Made by a program: the position numbers and the translations under genes. From Flavobacteriaceae bacterium (GTDB lineage Bacteria > Bacteroidota > Bacteroidia > Flavobacteriales > Flavobacteriaceae): a stretch of 51,462 bases of DNA. Numbering within the stretch: the first letter of the stretch is position 1; each line of letters opens with the position of its first letter. This document shows positions 35,883 to 44,551 of this stretch, one piece after another. The notes under the pieces are model-generated. The model searched no databases, had not been told where the DNA came from, and saw nothing but the letters and a program-made list of their open reading frames with translations. Location: contig PABM01000010.1 of assembly GCA_002702745.1 (NCBI GenBank), positions 1-51,462 on the forward strand. Reading direction: 5' to 3'.

Positions 35883-37248
35883 TTTGAATCTTACTGTTAG
35901 CTAAATAATTAAATCTTAAATATAGAAAAACAGCAGAAAATAAAAGACCGCACAGTAACCCAATCCAAATTCCAATCTCTTGAAGCATGTTAATATCACC
36001 AAAATAAAAACTAATAGGGAAACCTATTACCCAGTAAGCGATAAAAACAATAACTGTTGGTATTTTTACATCTTGCATACCTCTTAATGCTCCTAAAATA
36101 ATTACCTGAGCACTATCAAACAACTGGAATAAGGCAACAATAATAAATAGTTTTGCAGATTTTTGAACTATTATAATATTTTTTTCATAATTATATACAT
36201 CCGAAATATCAATATATATATAAGGAAGATATTCTCTAAAAATAATTATCAATAATGTGAAAGTTAATGCAAAAAAGATTCCAAGTAATAAAATAGATAA
36301 TGATATCCTTTTGAGTTCTTTGAAGTTTTCTAAACCTTTCTGATTTCCTGATCTAATTGCAGCACTAACACCTAATCCACTTGCAATCATAAAAGTCATA
36401 GAAGATATGTTTAATACAATTTGATTTGCAGACTGAGTTATCTCACCTAGCAATCCGCTTAACCAAATAGCAGAGGTAAAGATTCCAACCTCGAATAACA
36501 TTTGTAATGAAGTTGGAAAACCAAGTGAAAGAATTTTTTCTATCATTGATTTATCAATTATAAATCTAAAAATATCATTAATATAATTCTTAATTATGTC
36601 TTTCTTATATAGTAAAAAGAATAAAAAAGAAAACATTATGATTCTAGAGACTAATGTGCCAATAGCGGCACCAATTATGCCCATGGCTGGAAAACCAAAC
36701 TTGCCAAAAATCAATATATAGTTTACCACAACATTAATAATGTTTGCTAAGACAGTTGCGTACATAGGATTTGAAGTTAAAGACAATCCATCACTATACT
36801 GTTTTAAAGCCTGAAACATTAGCAGTGGAATCAATGAAGCAGCAACTATGTCAAGATATGGAATAGCAAGATTTACAACATTTTTTGGCTGATCAAGCAT
36901 AAAAAGTAAAGGTTTAAATAATATAATTGCTAGAAATAAAAAAACCCCGAGAATTAAGCACATTAAAAAGCCATTTACAAATGATTTTTTTAAATCAATA
37001 GTATGATTTTTACTATGAGCTTCAGCTACAACTGGTGTTATTGCTGCTGAAAAACCAATTCCAATTGACATTGCAATAAAAATAAAACTATTTCCCAGTG
37101 AAACTGCGGCAAGATTTGTTGGATCTAATTTTCCAACCATTATATTATCAATCATTCCAACTAGAGTATGTCCTAGTAAACCCAAAATAATTGGGTATGA
37201 AAGTTTTAAATTGTAAGAAATTTCCTTGGTATAATTATTTAAAATCAA
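35875..37248 (-). CDS. MATE-family multidrug/metabolite exporter
   Basis: This 457-residue protein has about twelve membrane helices in two homologous halves. MATE signatures are LSYPIILGLLGHTLVGMID at the N terminus, a GNSFIFIAMSIGIGFSAA segment and SNPMYATVLANIINVVVNY. These transporters exchange cations for drugs or metabolites; the substrate is unknown. It begins 2 bp after def and overlaps the PAP2 start by 8 bases, in the run from the LPS kinase to PAP2. Confidence 0.93.
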   Translation of the reverse strand: MILNNYTKEISYNLKLSYPIILGLLGHTLVGMIDNIMVGKLDPTNLAAVSLGNSFIFIAMSIGIGFSAAITPVVAEAHSKNHTIDLKKSFVNGFLMCLILGVFLFLAIILFKPLLFMLDQPKNVVNLAIPYLDIVAASLIPLLMFQALKQYSDGLSLTSNPMYATVLANIINVVVNYILIFGKFGFPAMGIIGAAIGTLVSRIIMFSFLFFLLYKKDIIKNYINDIFRFIIDKSMIEKILSLGFPTSLQMLFEVGIFTSAIWLSGLLGEITQSANQIVLNISSMTFMIASGLGVSAAIRSGNQKGLENFKELKRISLSILLLGIFFALTFTLLIIIFREYLPYIYIDISDVYNYEKNIIIVQKSAKLFIIVALFQLFDSAQVIILGALRGMQDVKIPTVIVFIAYWVIGFPISFYFGDINMLQEIGIWIGLLCGLLFSAVFLYLRFNYLANSKIQNA

Positions 37249-37250
37249 GA

Positions 37251-37826
37251 CTACTTTTTGTAAAAATTCATAGAATAATCAACAGAAACTTTTCCAACCA
37301 GTATATTGTTTAGTTTTCCCTTAATTAATTTCTTTTTAAATGGGGAAACTTTATCAGTGAATAAAACTCCCTCAATGTGGTCGTATTCGTGTTGAATTAC
37401 TCTTGCAATAATCCCGTTAAAACTTTCTTGATGACGAATAAAGTCCTCATCAAAATAACTTAACTTTATTTCAGATTTTCTATTAATGATTTCCCTTATA
37501 CTTGGAATACTTAAACAGCCCTCCTCAAATGGTTTCGTCTCTCCGGATTCATGAATAATTTCGGGATTTATAAATACTTTTTTCAAAGTGGCAGTCTTAA
37601 ACCCTGAGTTTTCCTCAAAATCCTTGTTATCAAATACAGATGTGTCAATTGTAAACAGTCGTATACTTTTTCCAATTTGTGGAGCAGCTAAACCTACCCC
37701 ACTGGCATGATACATTGTTTCAAACATATCGCTAATTAATGCTTTTAAGTCAGGATAGTTTTTGTCTATTATCTGAGCTCTTTTCTTTAAAATAGGATCA
37801 CCATAGCCAACAATTGGTAGTATCAT
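37251..37826 (-). CDS. def: Peptide deformylase
   Basis: This 191-residue metalloenzyme has all three motifs: GVGLAAPQIG, EGCLSIP with the metal cysteine, and QHEYDHIEG with the two metal histidines and catalytic glutamate. It removes the formyl group from new proteins at the ribosome. It lies 34 bp after ruvX and 2 bp before the MATE gene. def next to ruvX is a common order in Bacteroidota. A tract of A and T precedes the start, and I see no promoter box there. Confidence 0.96.
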   Translation of the reverse strand: MILPIVGYGDPILKKRAQIIDKNYPDLKALISDMFETMYHASGVGLAAPQIGKSIRLFTIDTSVFDNKDFEENSGFKTATLKKVFINPEIIHESGETKPFEEGCLSIPSIREIINRKSEIKLSYFDEDFIRHQESFNGIIARVIQHEYDHIEGVLFTDKVSPFKKKLIKGKLNNILVGKVSVDYSMNFYKK

Positions 37827-37860
37827 TAAAAAAATTTTTTCAAAATTACAACATTAAAAC

Positions 37861-38283
37861 TTATGAATTAGAATTATAAGCTTGCAAATAATCTTGTAGA
37901 ATAATAGTGGCACTAATTTTATCTACAAGTGATTTATCAGATCTTGACTTCTTTTTAATTCCAGATAAAATGATTGCCTTCTTGGCTATTTTAGAAGTAA
38001 ATCTTTCATCATATCGAAAGATTTGTTTTTTATTAAAAATATTTGAAATTGAATCTATAAATTTTAATATAGAAGATTCTATTTCTGAATCCTGACCAGA
38101 AAACCTTTTGGGTTGGCCTATTATGATTCTGGAAATATTCTCATTTTCTATTAAGGTAGTTAAGTGGTTAATTAATTTATTTGTCTCCATTGTCTGCAGA
38201 GGAAATGCGAAGATTTTATCAGAGTCAGATATAGAAAGACCAGTCCTTAATAAACCATAATCAATAGCTAAAAACTTCGTCAT
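37861..38283 (-). CDS. ruvX: Putative Holliday junction resolvase / pre-16S rRNA nuclease YqgF (RuvX)
   Basis: This 140-residue RNase H-like protein starts with FLAIDYGLLRTGLSISD, where the first catalytic aspartate lies. IIGQPKRFSGQDSE and the late DKISATIILQDYL follow, with the last aspartate. YqgF matures the 5' end of 16S rRNA in E. coli, although the family name refers to junction resolution. The stop and the next start are separated by 34 bp from def, and by 4 bp from the LPS kinase upstream. Confidence 0.93.
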   Translation of the reverse strand: MTKFLAIDYGLLRTGLSISDSDKIFAFPLQTMETNKLINHLTTLIENENISRIIIGQPKRFSGQDSEIESSILKFIDSISNIFNKKQIFRYDERFTSKIAKKAIILSGIKKKSRSDKSLVDKISATIILQDYLQAYNSNS

Positions 38284-38287
38284 TTTA

Positions 38288-39040
38288 CTAAATTCTAAAA
38301 AATAATTTTAATCTTTTTCGAAAACTCCTGTTATTTTCAAAATTTTCTGAATATTTCTTAATGCTTTTGAAAATTAATTGCTTATCAATTTTGATTAAAT
38401 CTTCATAGTATTCACTTACTTTTTTAAGAACTTCATCATCCATTTTTAATCTTTTGAAATTTTTAAGTCTTTCTTTTAATGTAAGAGACTTAAATTTCAT
38501 TCTATTCAAATCTATTAGATAAAATGTATAACCATTATTATTTTTTTTTATCAAAGTATTACTTCTTGAATGATCTAGAAACATAATCCCATTTTCATGT
38601 AAATTGTGAGTAAAAATAGTAAATTCCTTAAGTAACTGATCTCGATTTATGAGTTGTTTGTTTTCAAAAACAAATTCCATATCATAATCATAATCAACAT
38701 TTTCTGAACAGTAAAAACTCTGGTAAATTAGACCTGATTTAAATTTATTATAATAGAATACAGGTATAGGAGTAGCTATCCCTAATTCAATCAGTTTTTT
38801 CGCATAATCAAAAGACCGTTGGGCTTTTGTTGATCTAAAAAAAGTATAAATAATCTTATTAAAAAAATTAGGTTTCTTAAATCTTTTAATATTCAGTTTT
38901 AGATTATCAATATTAAAACTCTTAATTGTATTTCTTGATTCCTTAATTAATTTACCATCGAATACAAAATTATTGATTGTATTAAGAAACTTAGACTTAA
39001 AGTCCTTGTAGTTATCTGTTATGAAAAAGGATTTATTCAA
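38288..39040 (-). CDS. Lipopolysaccharide core kinase, KdkA/InaA-like
   Basis: Read from TTG 39040, this gives about 250 residues (MNKSFFITDNY). An in-frame ATG at 39124 or 39187 would run into the divergent tsaC gene and its promoter box, and no ATG lies between. The kinase core is recognisable: LIKESRNTIKSFNI (ATP-side lysine), a RSTKAQRSFDYAKKLIELGI segment, the catalytic loop FLDHSRSNTLI and metal-binding LIDLNRMKF. Family members phosphorylate Kdo or heptose of LPS. Start choice is uncertain. It heads the run kinase-ruvX-def-MATE-PAP2. With kdsD and lptB it belongs to LPS biosynthesis. Confidence 0.8.
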   Translation of the reverse strand: MNKSFFITDNYKDFKSKFLNTINNFVFDGKLIKESRNTIKSFNIDNLKLNIKRFKKPNFFNKIIYTFFRSTKAQRSFDYAKKLIELGIATPIPVFYYNKFKSGLIYQSFYCSENVDYDYDMEFVFENKQLINRDQLLKEFTIFTHNLHENGIMFLDHSRSNTLIKKNNNGYTFYLIDLNRMKFKSLTLKERLKNFKRLKMDDEVLKKVSEYYEDLIKIDKQLIFKSIKKYSENFENNRSFRKRLKLFFRI

Positions 39041-39050
39041 ATGGTATTTA

Positions 39051-39058
39051 TATTTTTG
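39051..39058 (+). promoter_or_regulatory. Bacteroidota -7 box (TATTTTTG) before tsaC
   Basis: TATTTTTG is a full TAnnTTTG match ending 19 nt before the tsaC ATG. It lies between the proposed kinase start (39040, minus) and tsaC. No TTG sits at the expected -33 spacing. Its position argues that the kinase gene does not extend to the far upstream ATG codons. Confidence 0.45.
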
Positions 39059-39077
39059 ATGTAAATATAATTTATTA

Positions 39078-39647
39078 ATGGGCAATATTATTAATAAAGA
39101 AGCAGTCAAAGCATATAAATACATCCAAAAAGGTGGAGTAATATTATATCCAACAGATACAATTTGGGGACTAGGTTGTGATGCCACTAATTGTGTAGCT
39201 GTTGAAAAGATTTACAGTATAAAAAAAAGAAATATGAAAACTCCAATGCTATCTCTGGTAAAAAACCATGGTATGATACAAAGTTTTTCAGATACTCCAC
39301 CTAATATTATTAATGATGCATTAGAAGGAATAATTGAGCCAACCACAGTAATTTATCCAAAAGGGAAAAATTTATGTAAACATATATTATCTGAGGATAA
39401 GTCTATTGGTTTTAGGATTCCAAATAATAAGTTTTGTTTAGAATTAATTTCTCTAATGAATAAACCTCTCATTTCAACTTCTGCAAATATTCACAAAGAA
39501 GTATTTCCAAAATCTTTTTCAGAAATAAATAACCATATTTTAAAACAAGTTGACTATGTCGTAAATTTGCCGAGATATTATTGGTCAACCAAACCATCGT
39601 CAGTAATTAAAATTGACAAGTTTGGTAATTTTTGTAAAATCAGATAA
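39078..39647 (+). CDS. tsaC: L-threonylcarbamoyladenylate synthase TsaC/Sua5
   Basis: This 189-residue protein has the YrdC fold: KGGVILYPTDTIWGLGCDATN at the N terminus, KRNMKTPMLSLV, GFRIPNNKFC and PLISTSANIHKE. It makes threonylcarbamoyl-AMP for the t6A37 modification of tRNAs reading ANN codons. It lacks the C-terminal Sua5 domain, so it is the short TsaC type. The stop codon is immediately followed by the cca start, so tRNA modification and CCA addition are directly coupled. A -7 box precedes it. Confidence 0.93.
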   Translation: MGNIINKEAVKAYKYIQKGGVILYPTDTIWGLGCDATNCVAVEKIYSIKKRNMKTPMLSLVKNHGMIQSFSDTPPNIINDALEGIIEPTTVIYPKGKNLCKHILSEDKSIGFRIPNNKFCLELISLMNKPLISTSANIHKEVFPKSFSEINNHILKQVDYVVNLPRYYWSTKPSSVIKIDKFGNFCKIR

Positions 39648-41063
39648 ATGGCATTTAAAAAAGCGATAAACAGCCCTATTTTTAGCAAAATTTCAAATTA
39701 TTCTTCAAATAATAATATTGAATGTTATGTTGTCGGAGGGTTTGTTAGGGATTTTATTCTAAATAGAGAGTGCAAAGATGTAGATATTTTAATTATTGGG
39801 GATGGCATCAGCGCTGCTAAGAAAATAGCCAATACTATTGATCCTAATATTTCTGTTACAGTATTTAAAAACTTTGGAACAGCATACTTTAAGTACAAAG
39901 AATATGAAATTGAATTTGTTGGCTCAAGAAAAGAATCATATGTCTCAAGTAGCAGAAACCCAATCGTTCAAGCAGGAACCCTAGAAGACGATATAAACAG
40001 AAGAGATTTTAAAATTAATTCAATTGCTATTTCGTTAAACACATGTAATTTCGGAGAATTAGTTGATTTACACGATGGATTAAGCGATATCCATCAGAAG
40101 ATTATCAATACACCGTTGGATTCTAATATTACCTTTTCTGATGATCCGCTAAGAATGCTAAGAGCTATTAGATTTTCATGTCAATTAGATTTTGAAATTC
40201 ACCCTGATTTGATAAATACTATGACAAAACTCAAAGAAAGAATTAGCATCATTACCAGCGAAAGAATAACAGATGAAATCCATAAAATTATCTTAACTAA
40301 AACCCCATCTAAAGGTTTTAAGATTTTAGAAAAAACAGCGCTACTAAAATTGATAATTCCAGAACTTACAAACCTTAAAGGAATTGATGAAATTGAAGGA
40401 CAAAAACACAAGGACAATTTTTATCATACTCTAGAGGTTCTTGATAATATCTGTATTAATACAAATAACCTCTGGTTGAGATGGGCAGCATTATTACATG
40501 ATATTGGTAAAGCACCTACAAAAAAATTTAATAAAAAAATTGGCTGGACATTTCATGGACACGAATTCGAGGGAAGTAAAATGGTATATAAATTGTTTAA
40601 GAGACTTAAAATGCCATTAAATGATAAAATGAAATACGTTCAAAAGTTAGTTTTAATGAGCTCCAGACCTATTGTTCTCGCACAAGAAAATGTAACTGAT
40701 TCAGCTGTTAGAAGGTTGATATTCGATGCTGGTGAGGCTGTTGATGATTTAATGACGTTGTGCGAGGCTGATATAACAACTAAAAATAAAAATAGATTTA
40801 AAAAATATCATGACAACTTTAAGGTTGTTAGAGAAAAAATTATCACGGTTGAAGAAAAGGATAATATTAGAAATTTTCAACCTCCTATTTCTGGGGCGGA
40901 AATAATGAAAGTTTTTAATTTAAGTCCATGTAAAACAATTGGAATAATAAAAGAAAATATAAAAGAGGCTATTCTTGAAGGAGTTATTGGAAATAATTAC
41001 GAGGAAGCATATAAATTAATGATCGAAGAGGGAGAAAAGTTAGGTCTATCTAATGGAAAATAA
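39648..41063 (+). CDS. cca: CCA tRNA nucleotidyltransferase with HD domain
   Basis: This 471-residue class II enzyme has the nucleotidyltransferase head VVGGFVRDFILNRECKDVDI with the DxD metal site, RRDFKINSIAIS, and DDPLRMLRAIRFS for nucleotide selection. An HD domain follows (about 270-370: RWAALLHDIGKAPT). Such HD-bearing proteins are common in Bacteroidota. The protein adds or repairs the 3' CCA of tRNAs. It begins directly after the tsaC stop and overlaps ctaA by 11 bases. All core catalytic residues are visible. Confidence 0.95.
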   Translation: MAFKKAINSPIFSKISNYSSNNNIECYVVGGFVRDFILNRECKDVDILIIGDGISAAKKIANTIDPNISVTVFKNFGTAYFKYKEYEIEFVGSRKESYVSSSRNPIVQAGTLEDDINRRDFKINSIAISLNTCNFGELVDLHDGLSDIHQKIINTPLDSNITFSDDPLRMLRAIRFSCQLDFEIHPDLINTMTKLKERISIITSERITDEIHKIILTKTPSKGFKILEKTALLKLIIPELTNLKGIDEIEGQKHKDNFYHTLEVLDNICINTNNLWLRWAALLHDIGKAPTKKFNKKIGWTFHGHEFEGSKMVYKLFKRLKMPLNDKMKYVQKLVLMSSRPIVLAQENVTDSAVRRLIFDAGEAVDDLMTLCEADITTKNKNRFKKYHDNFKVVREKIITVEEKDNIRNFQPPISGAEIMKVFNLSPCKTIGIIKENIKEAILEGVIGNNYEEAYKLMIEEGEKLGLSNGK

Positions 41064-42090
41064 ATTTCATTTTTTTACAAAATCAGCATTGATACTAGTT
41101 TATTTAGTAATAATTGCAGGTGCATTTGTTCGAATGACAGGCTCTGGAATGGGATGTCCTGATTGGCCAAAATGTTTTGGATTTTACATACCTCCAACAG
41201 AAAAATCGCAAATTTTATTTAAGGCAAATAACGATTATTCTAAAGGTCAAATGATTTTGTATAATGAAGAAGAACTATTAGTAGCTAAATCTAAGTTTAT
41301 AAGTGAAGAAATCATAAATCTTGACAACTGGGAAGTTTATGAAAAACATGACTATATTATATTTAACCCAGTCCATACGTGGATTGAATATATAAATAGA
41401 CTAATTGGAGCAATTTCTGGTATTCCGATTTTAATTTTTACCATTATTTCAATATTATATTTCAAAAGATTTCGTCATTTAACTATAATATCGATTATAA
41501 CCTTGATTACAATGGGTTTTCAAGCATGGCTTGGGAAAACAGTTGTAGACTCAAATTTAGAGGGTTTTAAAATTACTATTCATATGCTAATGGCATTATT
41601 CATTGTATGCCTTTTGATATATTTAGTCTTCTACGGAATTAAAAAATCTAATATTAAAAAAAATGTTCAATTTAGATTTTTACTGATAATTGCAATTTTT
41701 TTATCATTAATTCAAATTATCTTAGGCACACAGGTAAGACAATTTGTTGATGAACAGGCTCAATTATTCTATTATGATAAATCAAAATGGTTTAACGAAA
41801 TTCCTGTCATTTACGAATATCACAGAACATTTTCTATCGCTATTGTATCAATTAATTTCTTCTTGTTTTATCTAAATAATAAGCTCTCACTTGGAAATAA
41901 GTATGTTAATCATCTGATGATCTTATTATTAATTGAAGTAATCTCTGGTGTTCTGATGTTTTATTTTGATTTTCCTTTTGGGACACAAACGATTCATTTA
42001 GTATTTGCTAGTCTAATCTTTGGTGTTCAATTTTATATATTACTTAATAATTTTTTAATTAAAAAAACAGTTAATGATATACAGATTTAG
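41053..42090 (+). CDS. ctaA: Heme A synthase COX15/CtaA
   Basis: This 345-residue membrane protein begins with ILVYLVIIAGAFVRMTGSGM and GCPDWPKCFG, the COX15 signature. About eight helices carry histidines in HTWIEYINR, HMLMA, EYHRTF and HLVFA for heme binding. It hydroxylates the methyl group of heme O to give heme A for aa3-type oxidases. A polar loop (about residues 48-105) separates the first two helices, as I recall for the Bacteroidota form. It overlaps cca by 11 bases and the next gene by 17 bases. Aerobic respiration with a heme A oxidase is implied. Confidence 0.92.
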   Translation: MENKFHFFTKSALILVYLVIIAGAFVRMTGSGMGCPDWPKCFGFYIPPTEKSQILFKANNDYSKGQMILYNEEELLVAKSKFISEEIINLDNWEVYEKHDYIIFNPVHTWIEYINRLIGAISGIPILIFTIISILYFKRFRHLTIISIITLITMGFQAWLGKTVVDSNLEGFKITIHMLMALFIVCLLIYLVFYGIKKSNIKKNVQFRFLLIIAIFLSLIQIILGTQVRQFVDEQAQLFYYDKSKWFNEIPVIYEYHRTFSIAIVSINFFLFYLNNKLSLGNKYVNHLMILLLIEVISGVLMFYFDFPFGTQTIHLVFASLIFGVQFYILLNNFLIKKTVNDIQI

Positions 42091-42541
42091 AGTAATACTA
42101 GATAACGATACTAAAGAAGATGTTTTTAGAGATTTAGAAATTGTTAAGAACTCGAGTTTAAAGGACCTGCACGAATTAATACTATTAGCTTTTAAATTTA
42201 GTGGGGAAGAAATGTCATCTTTTTTTACAGTTGATGAGGAATGGAATCAAATTGATGAAATTACGCTAATGAACTTTGATAATTCAACAAAACAGATGGA
42301 CTCAATCAATCTTTCTAGTTTAATTAATCATGATAATACAAAACTTTTATATGTATATGATTTTATTAAGATGTGGACTTTTTTCGTAGAATTAATTGAA
42401 GAAGGTGAATTAATAAATAATCTGAAATATCCAAGAATTATTTTTTCAAATGGAATGATGCCAAATGTAGCTCCAAAAAAAATATTTGATAAAAAAGATT
42501 TTGAAAGTGAAATTGATTATGATGATGATTTGCTTTTCTAA
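42074..42541 (+). CDS. pRiA4b ORF-3-like domain protein
   Basis: This 155-residue protein starts with MIYRFRVILDNDTKEDVFRDLEI, followed by LKDLHELILLAFKFSGEEMS. These strings fit the plasmid pRiA4b ORF-3 (IS1096 passenger-like) family. The C-terminal end is acidic (SEIDYDDDLLF). Despite the family name, nothing nearby looks mobile. It overlaps ctaA by 17 bases, and uvrB begins 12 bp after its stop, so it is embedded in a housekeeping operon. Function is unknown. Confidence 0.83.
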   Translation: MIYRFRVILDNDTKEDVFRDLEIVKNSSLKDLHELILLAFKFSGEEMSSFFTVDEEWNQIDEITLMNFDNSTKQMDSINLSSLINHDNTKLLYVYDFIKMWTFFVELIEEGELINNLKYPRIIFSNGMMPNVAPKKIFDKKDFESEIDYDDDLLF

Positions 42542-42553
42542 TGGTTTTATGAT

Positions 42554-44551
42554 ATGAATTTTAAACTTAAAACTGATTTTACCCCCACTGGAGACCAACC
42601 CAATGCAATTCAATCCCTAATTAAAGGAATAAAAAGTAATGAAAAACATCAAACACTGCTTGGAGTTACGGGATCTGGAAAAACCTTTACTGTAGCTAAT
42701 GTAATCCTTGAATTAAATAAGCCAACACTAGTACTCGCTCACAATAAAACTTTAGCTGCCCAACTTTACTCGGAATTTAAAGGTTTTTTTCCAGAAAACT
42801 TGGTAGAATATTTTGTTTCATATTATGACTATTATCAACCAGAGGCGTACATTCCAACAACAGGTGTTTATATTGAAAAAGATCTTTCCATTAATGACGA
42901 AATCGAAAAACTAAGACTTAGTGCAACCTCTGCTCTTCTTTCAGGAAGAAATGATATCCTAATTGTTGCATCCGTTTCTTGTATATATGGAATGGGTAAC
43001 CCTCAAGAATTCAAAGAAAATACAATCGAAATTAGTGAGAATTCTAATTTGTCAAGAACAGAATTACTAAACAGATTAGTTCAAAGTTTATATTCAAGAT
43101 CAATCTCCGATGAATTTAAGCAAGGTAAATTTAGAATCATCGGAGATACAATTGATATATTTCCTGCTCACACCGATTTTGCTTTTAAAATACATTTTTT
43201 TGGAGACGAAATTGAAGAAATTGAAAAATTTGATCCATTTACTAACGAAATTATTAGCAAGGAAAAATCTATTTTAATTTATCCAGCAAATATTTTTGTT
43301 ACCTCTCCGAATAAAATTCATGATGTAATAAAATTAATACAAGATGATTTACTAAAGCAATATGAATATTTCAATGAAATTGGTAGTACACTAGAAGCAA
43401 CTAGGATTAAAGAGAGAACTGAATTTGATATGGAAATGATTAAAGAATTGGGATATTGCTCTGGAATAGAGAATTACTCAAGATACTTTGACGGAAGAAA
43501 ACCCGGTACAAGACCTTTTTGTTTATTAGATTATTTTCCAAATGATTACCTAACAATTATTGATGAAAGTCATGTCACAATACCTCAGGTTAGAGCGATG
43601 TATGGTGGTGATAGAAGCAGAAAAGAAAACCTGGTTGAATATGGTTTTAGATTACCTGCTGCTATGGACAACAGACCTCTAAAATTTGAAGAATTTGAAC
43701 TTTTACAAAATGAAGTTATTTATGTCAGTGCTACGCCCGCGGATTATGAATTAGAAATGAGCGAAGGAATAATAACAGAGCAAATTATAAGACCAACTGG
43801 TCTATTAGATCCACTAATTGAAATTAAACCGACTAAATATCAAATTGATAATTTAATAGATGAAATTCAAAAAAGAGTTGATAAAAAGGAAAAGATTTTA
43901 GTTACAACTTTAACAAAAAAAATGGCCGAGGAACTTTCATCTTTTTTAACCAAAATTGAAGTAAGATCTAAATATATTCATTCAGATATTGACACAATTG
44001 AAAGAGTTCAAATAATGCAAGGCTTAAGGGAAGATAAATTTGATGTATTGATTGGGGTTAATTTACTGAGAGAAGGTCTTGACTTACCTGAAGTTTCATT
44101 AGTCGCTATTTTAGATGCCGACAAGGAAGGTTTTCTTAGATCTCATAGGTCTTTAACACAAACAATCGGAAGAGCTGCTAGGCATGTTAACGGGATAGCA
44201 ATTTTATACGCTGATAAAATTACGAATAGCATAAAGAAAACAATCGATGAAACAAATTACAGAAGAACAAAACAAATTGAATACAATAAAAAAAACGGAA
44301 TCGTACCCAAGCCTATAGTTAAGAGCATTGATAATCCTTTAACCAAAAGATTATTAAGGAAAGATAACGAAGAAATAAGTGAGACAGTAATTGATTTTAA
44401 AATTCCAAATAAGTCTAAAGATTTTGATAAAAAAATAAGAGAATTAAGAAGGGAAATGGAAAAAAGTGCTAAAGAGCTAGATTTCAAGTCAGCTGCACTT
44501 TACAGAGATCAAATAAAAAAATTAAAAGAAATTAAATCAAGTAGTTTCTAA
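42554..44551 (+). CDS. uvrB: Excinuclease ABC subunit B (UvrB)
   Basis: This 665-residue repair helicase has Walker A GVTGSGKTF, the damage-verifying beta-hairpin in YYDYYQPEAYIPTTGVYIEK, DEAD-like TIIDESHVTIPQ, and helicase motifs LREGLDLPE and TQTIGRAARH. A C-terminal UVR domain (about 625-660) binds UvrC. It is full length for the family. The gene is the last of the tsaC run, and its final 15 bases overlap the end of sucC on the other strand. Confidence 0.97.
   Translation: MNFKLKTDFTPTGDQPNAIQSLIKGIKSNEKHQTLLGVTGSGKTFTVANVILELNKPTLVLAHNKTLAAQLYSEFKGFFPENLVEYFVSYYDYYQPEAYIPTTGVYIEKDLSINDEIEKLRLSATSALLSGRNDILIVASVSCIYGMGNPQEFKENTIEISENSNLSRTELLNRLVQSLYSRSISDEFKQGKFRIIGDTIDIFPAHTDFAFKIHFFGDEIEEIEKFDPFTNEIISKEKSILIYPANIFVTSPNKIHDVIKLIQDDLLKQYEYFNEIGSTLEATRIKERTEFDMEMIKELGYCSGIENYSRYFDGRKPGTRPFCLLDYFPNDYLTIIDESHVTIPQVRAMYGGDRSRKENLVEYGFRLPAAMDNRPLKFEEFELLQNEVIYVSATPADYELEMSEGIITEQIIRPTGLLDPLIEIKPTKYQIDNLIDEIQKRVDKKEKILVTTLTKKMAEELSSFLTKIEVRSKYIHSDIDTIERVQIMQGLREDKFDVLIGVNLLREGLDLPEVSLVAILDADKEGFLRSHRSLTQTIGRAARHVNGIAILYADKITNSIKKTIDETNYRRTKQIEYNKKNGIVPKPIVKSIDNPLTKRLLRKDNEEISETVIDFKIPNKSKDFDKKIRELRREMEKSAKELDFKSAALYRDQIKKLKEIKSSSF

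Noticed and set aside
39041..39187. N-terminal extension of the LPS kinase with a hydrophobic segment
   Set aside because: It would overlap tsaC and a tsaC promoter box, and the segment is antisense to well-conserved TsaC sequence.
42074..42541. Mobile element suggested by the pRiA4b/IS1096 family name
   Set aside because: There are no inverted or direct repeats, no transposase, and the gene is translationally packed with its neighbours.
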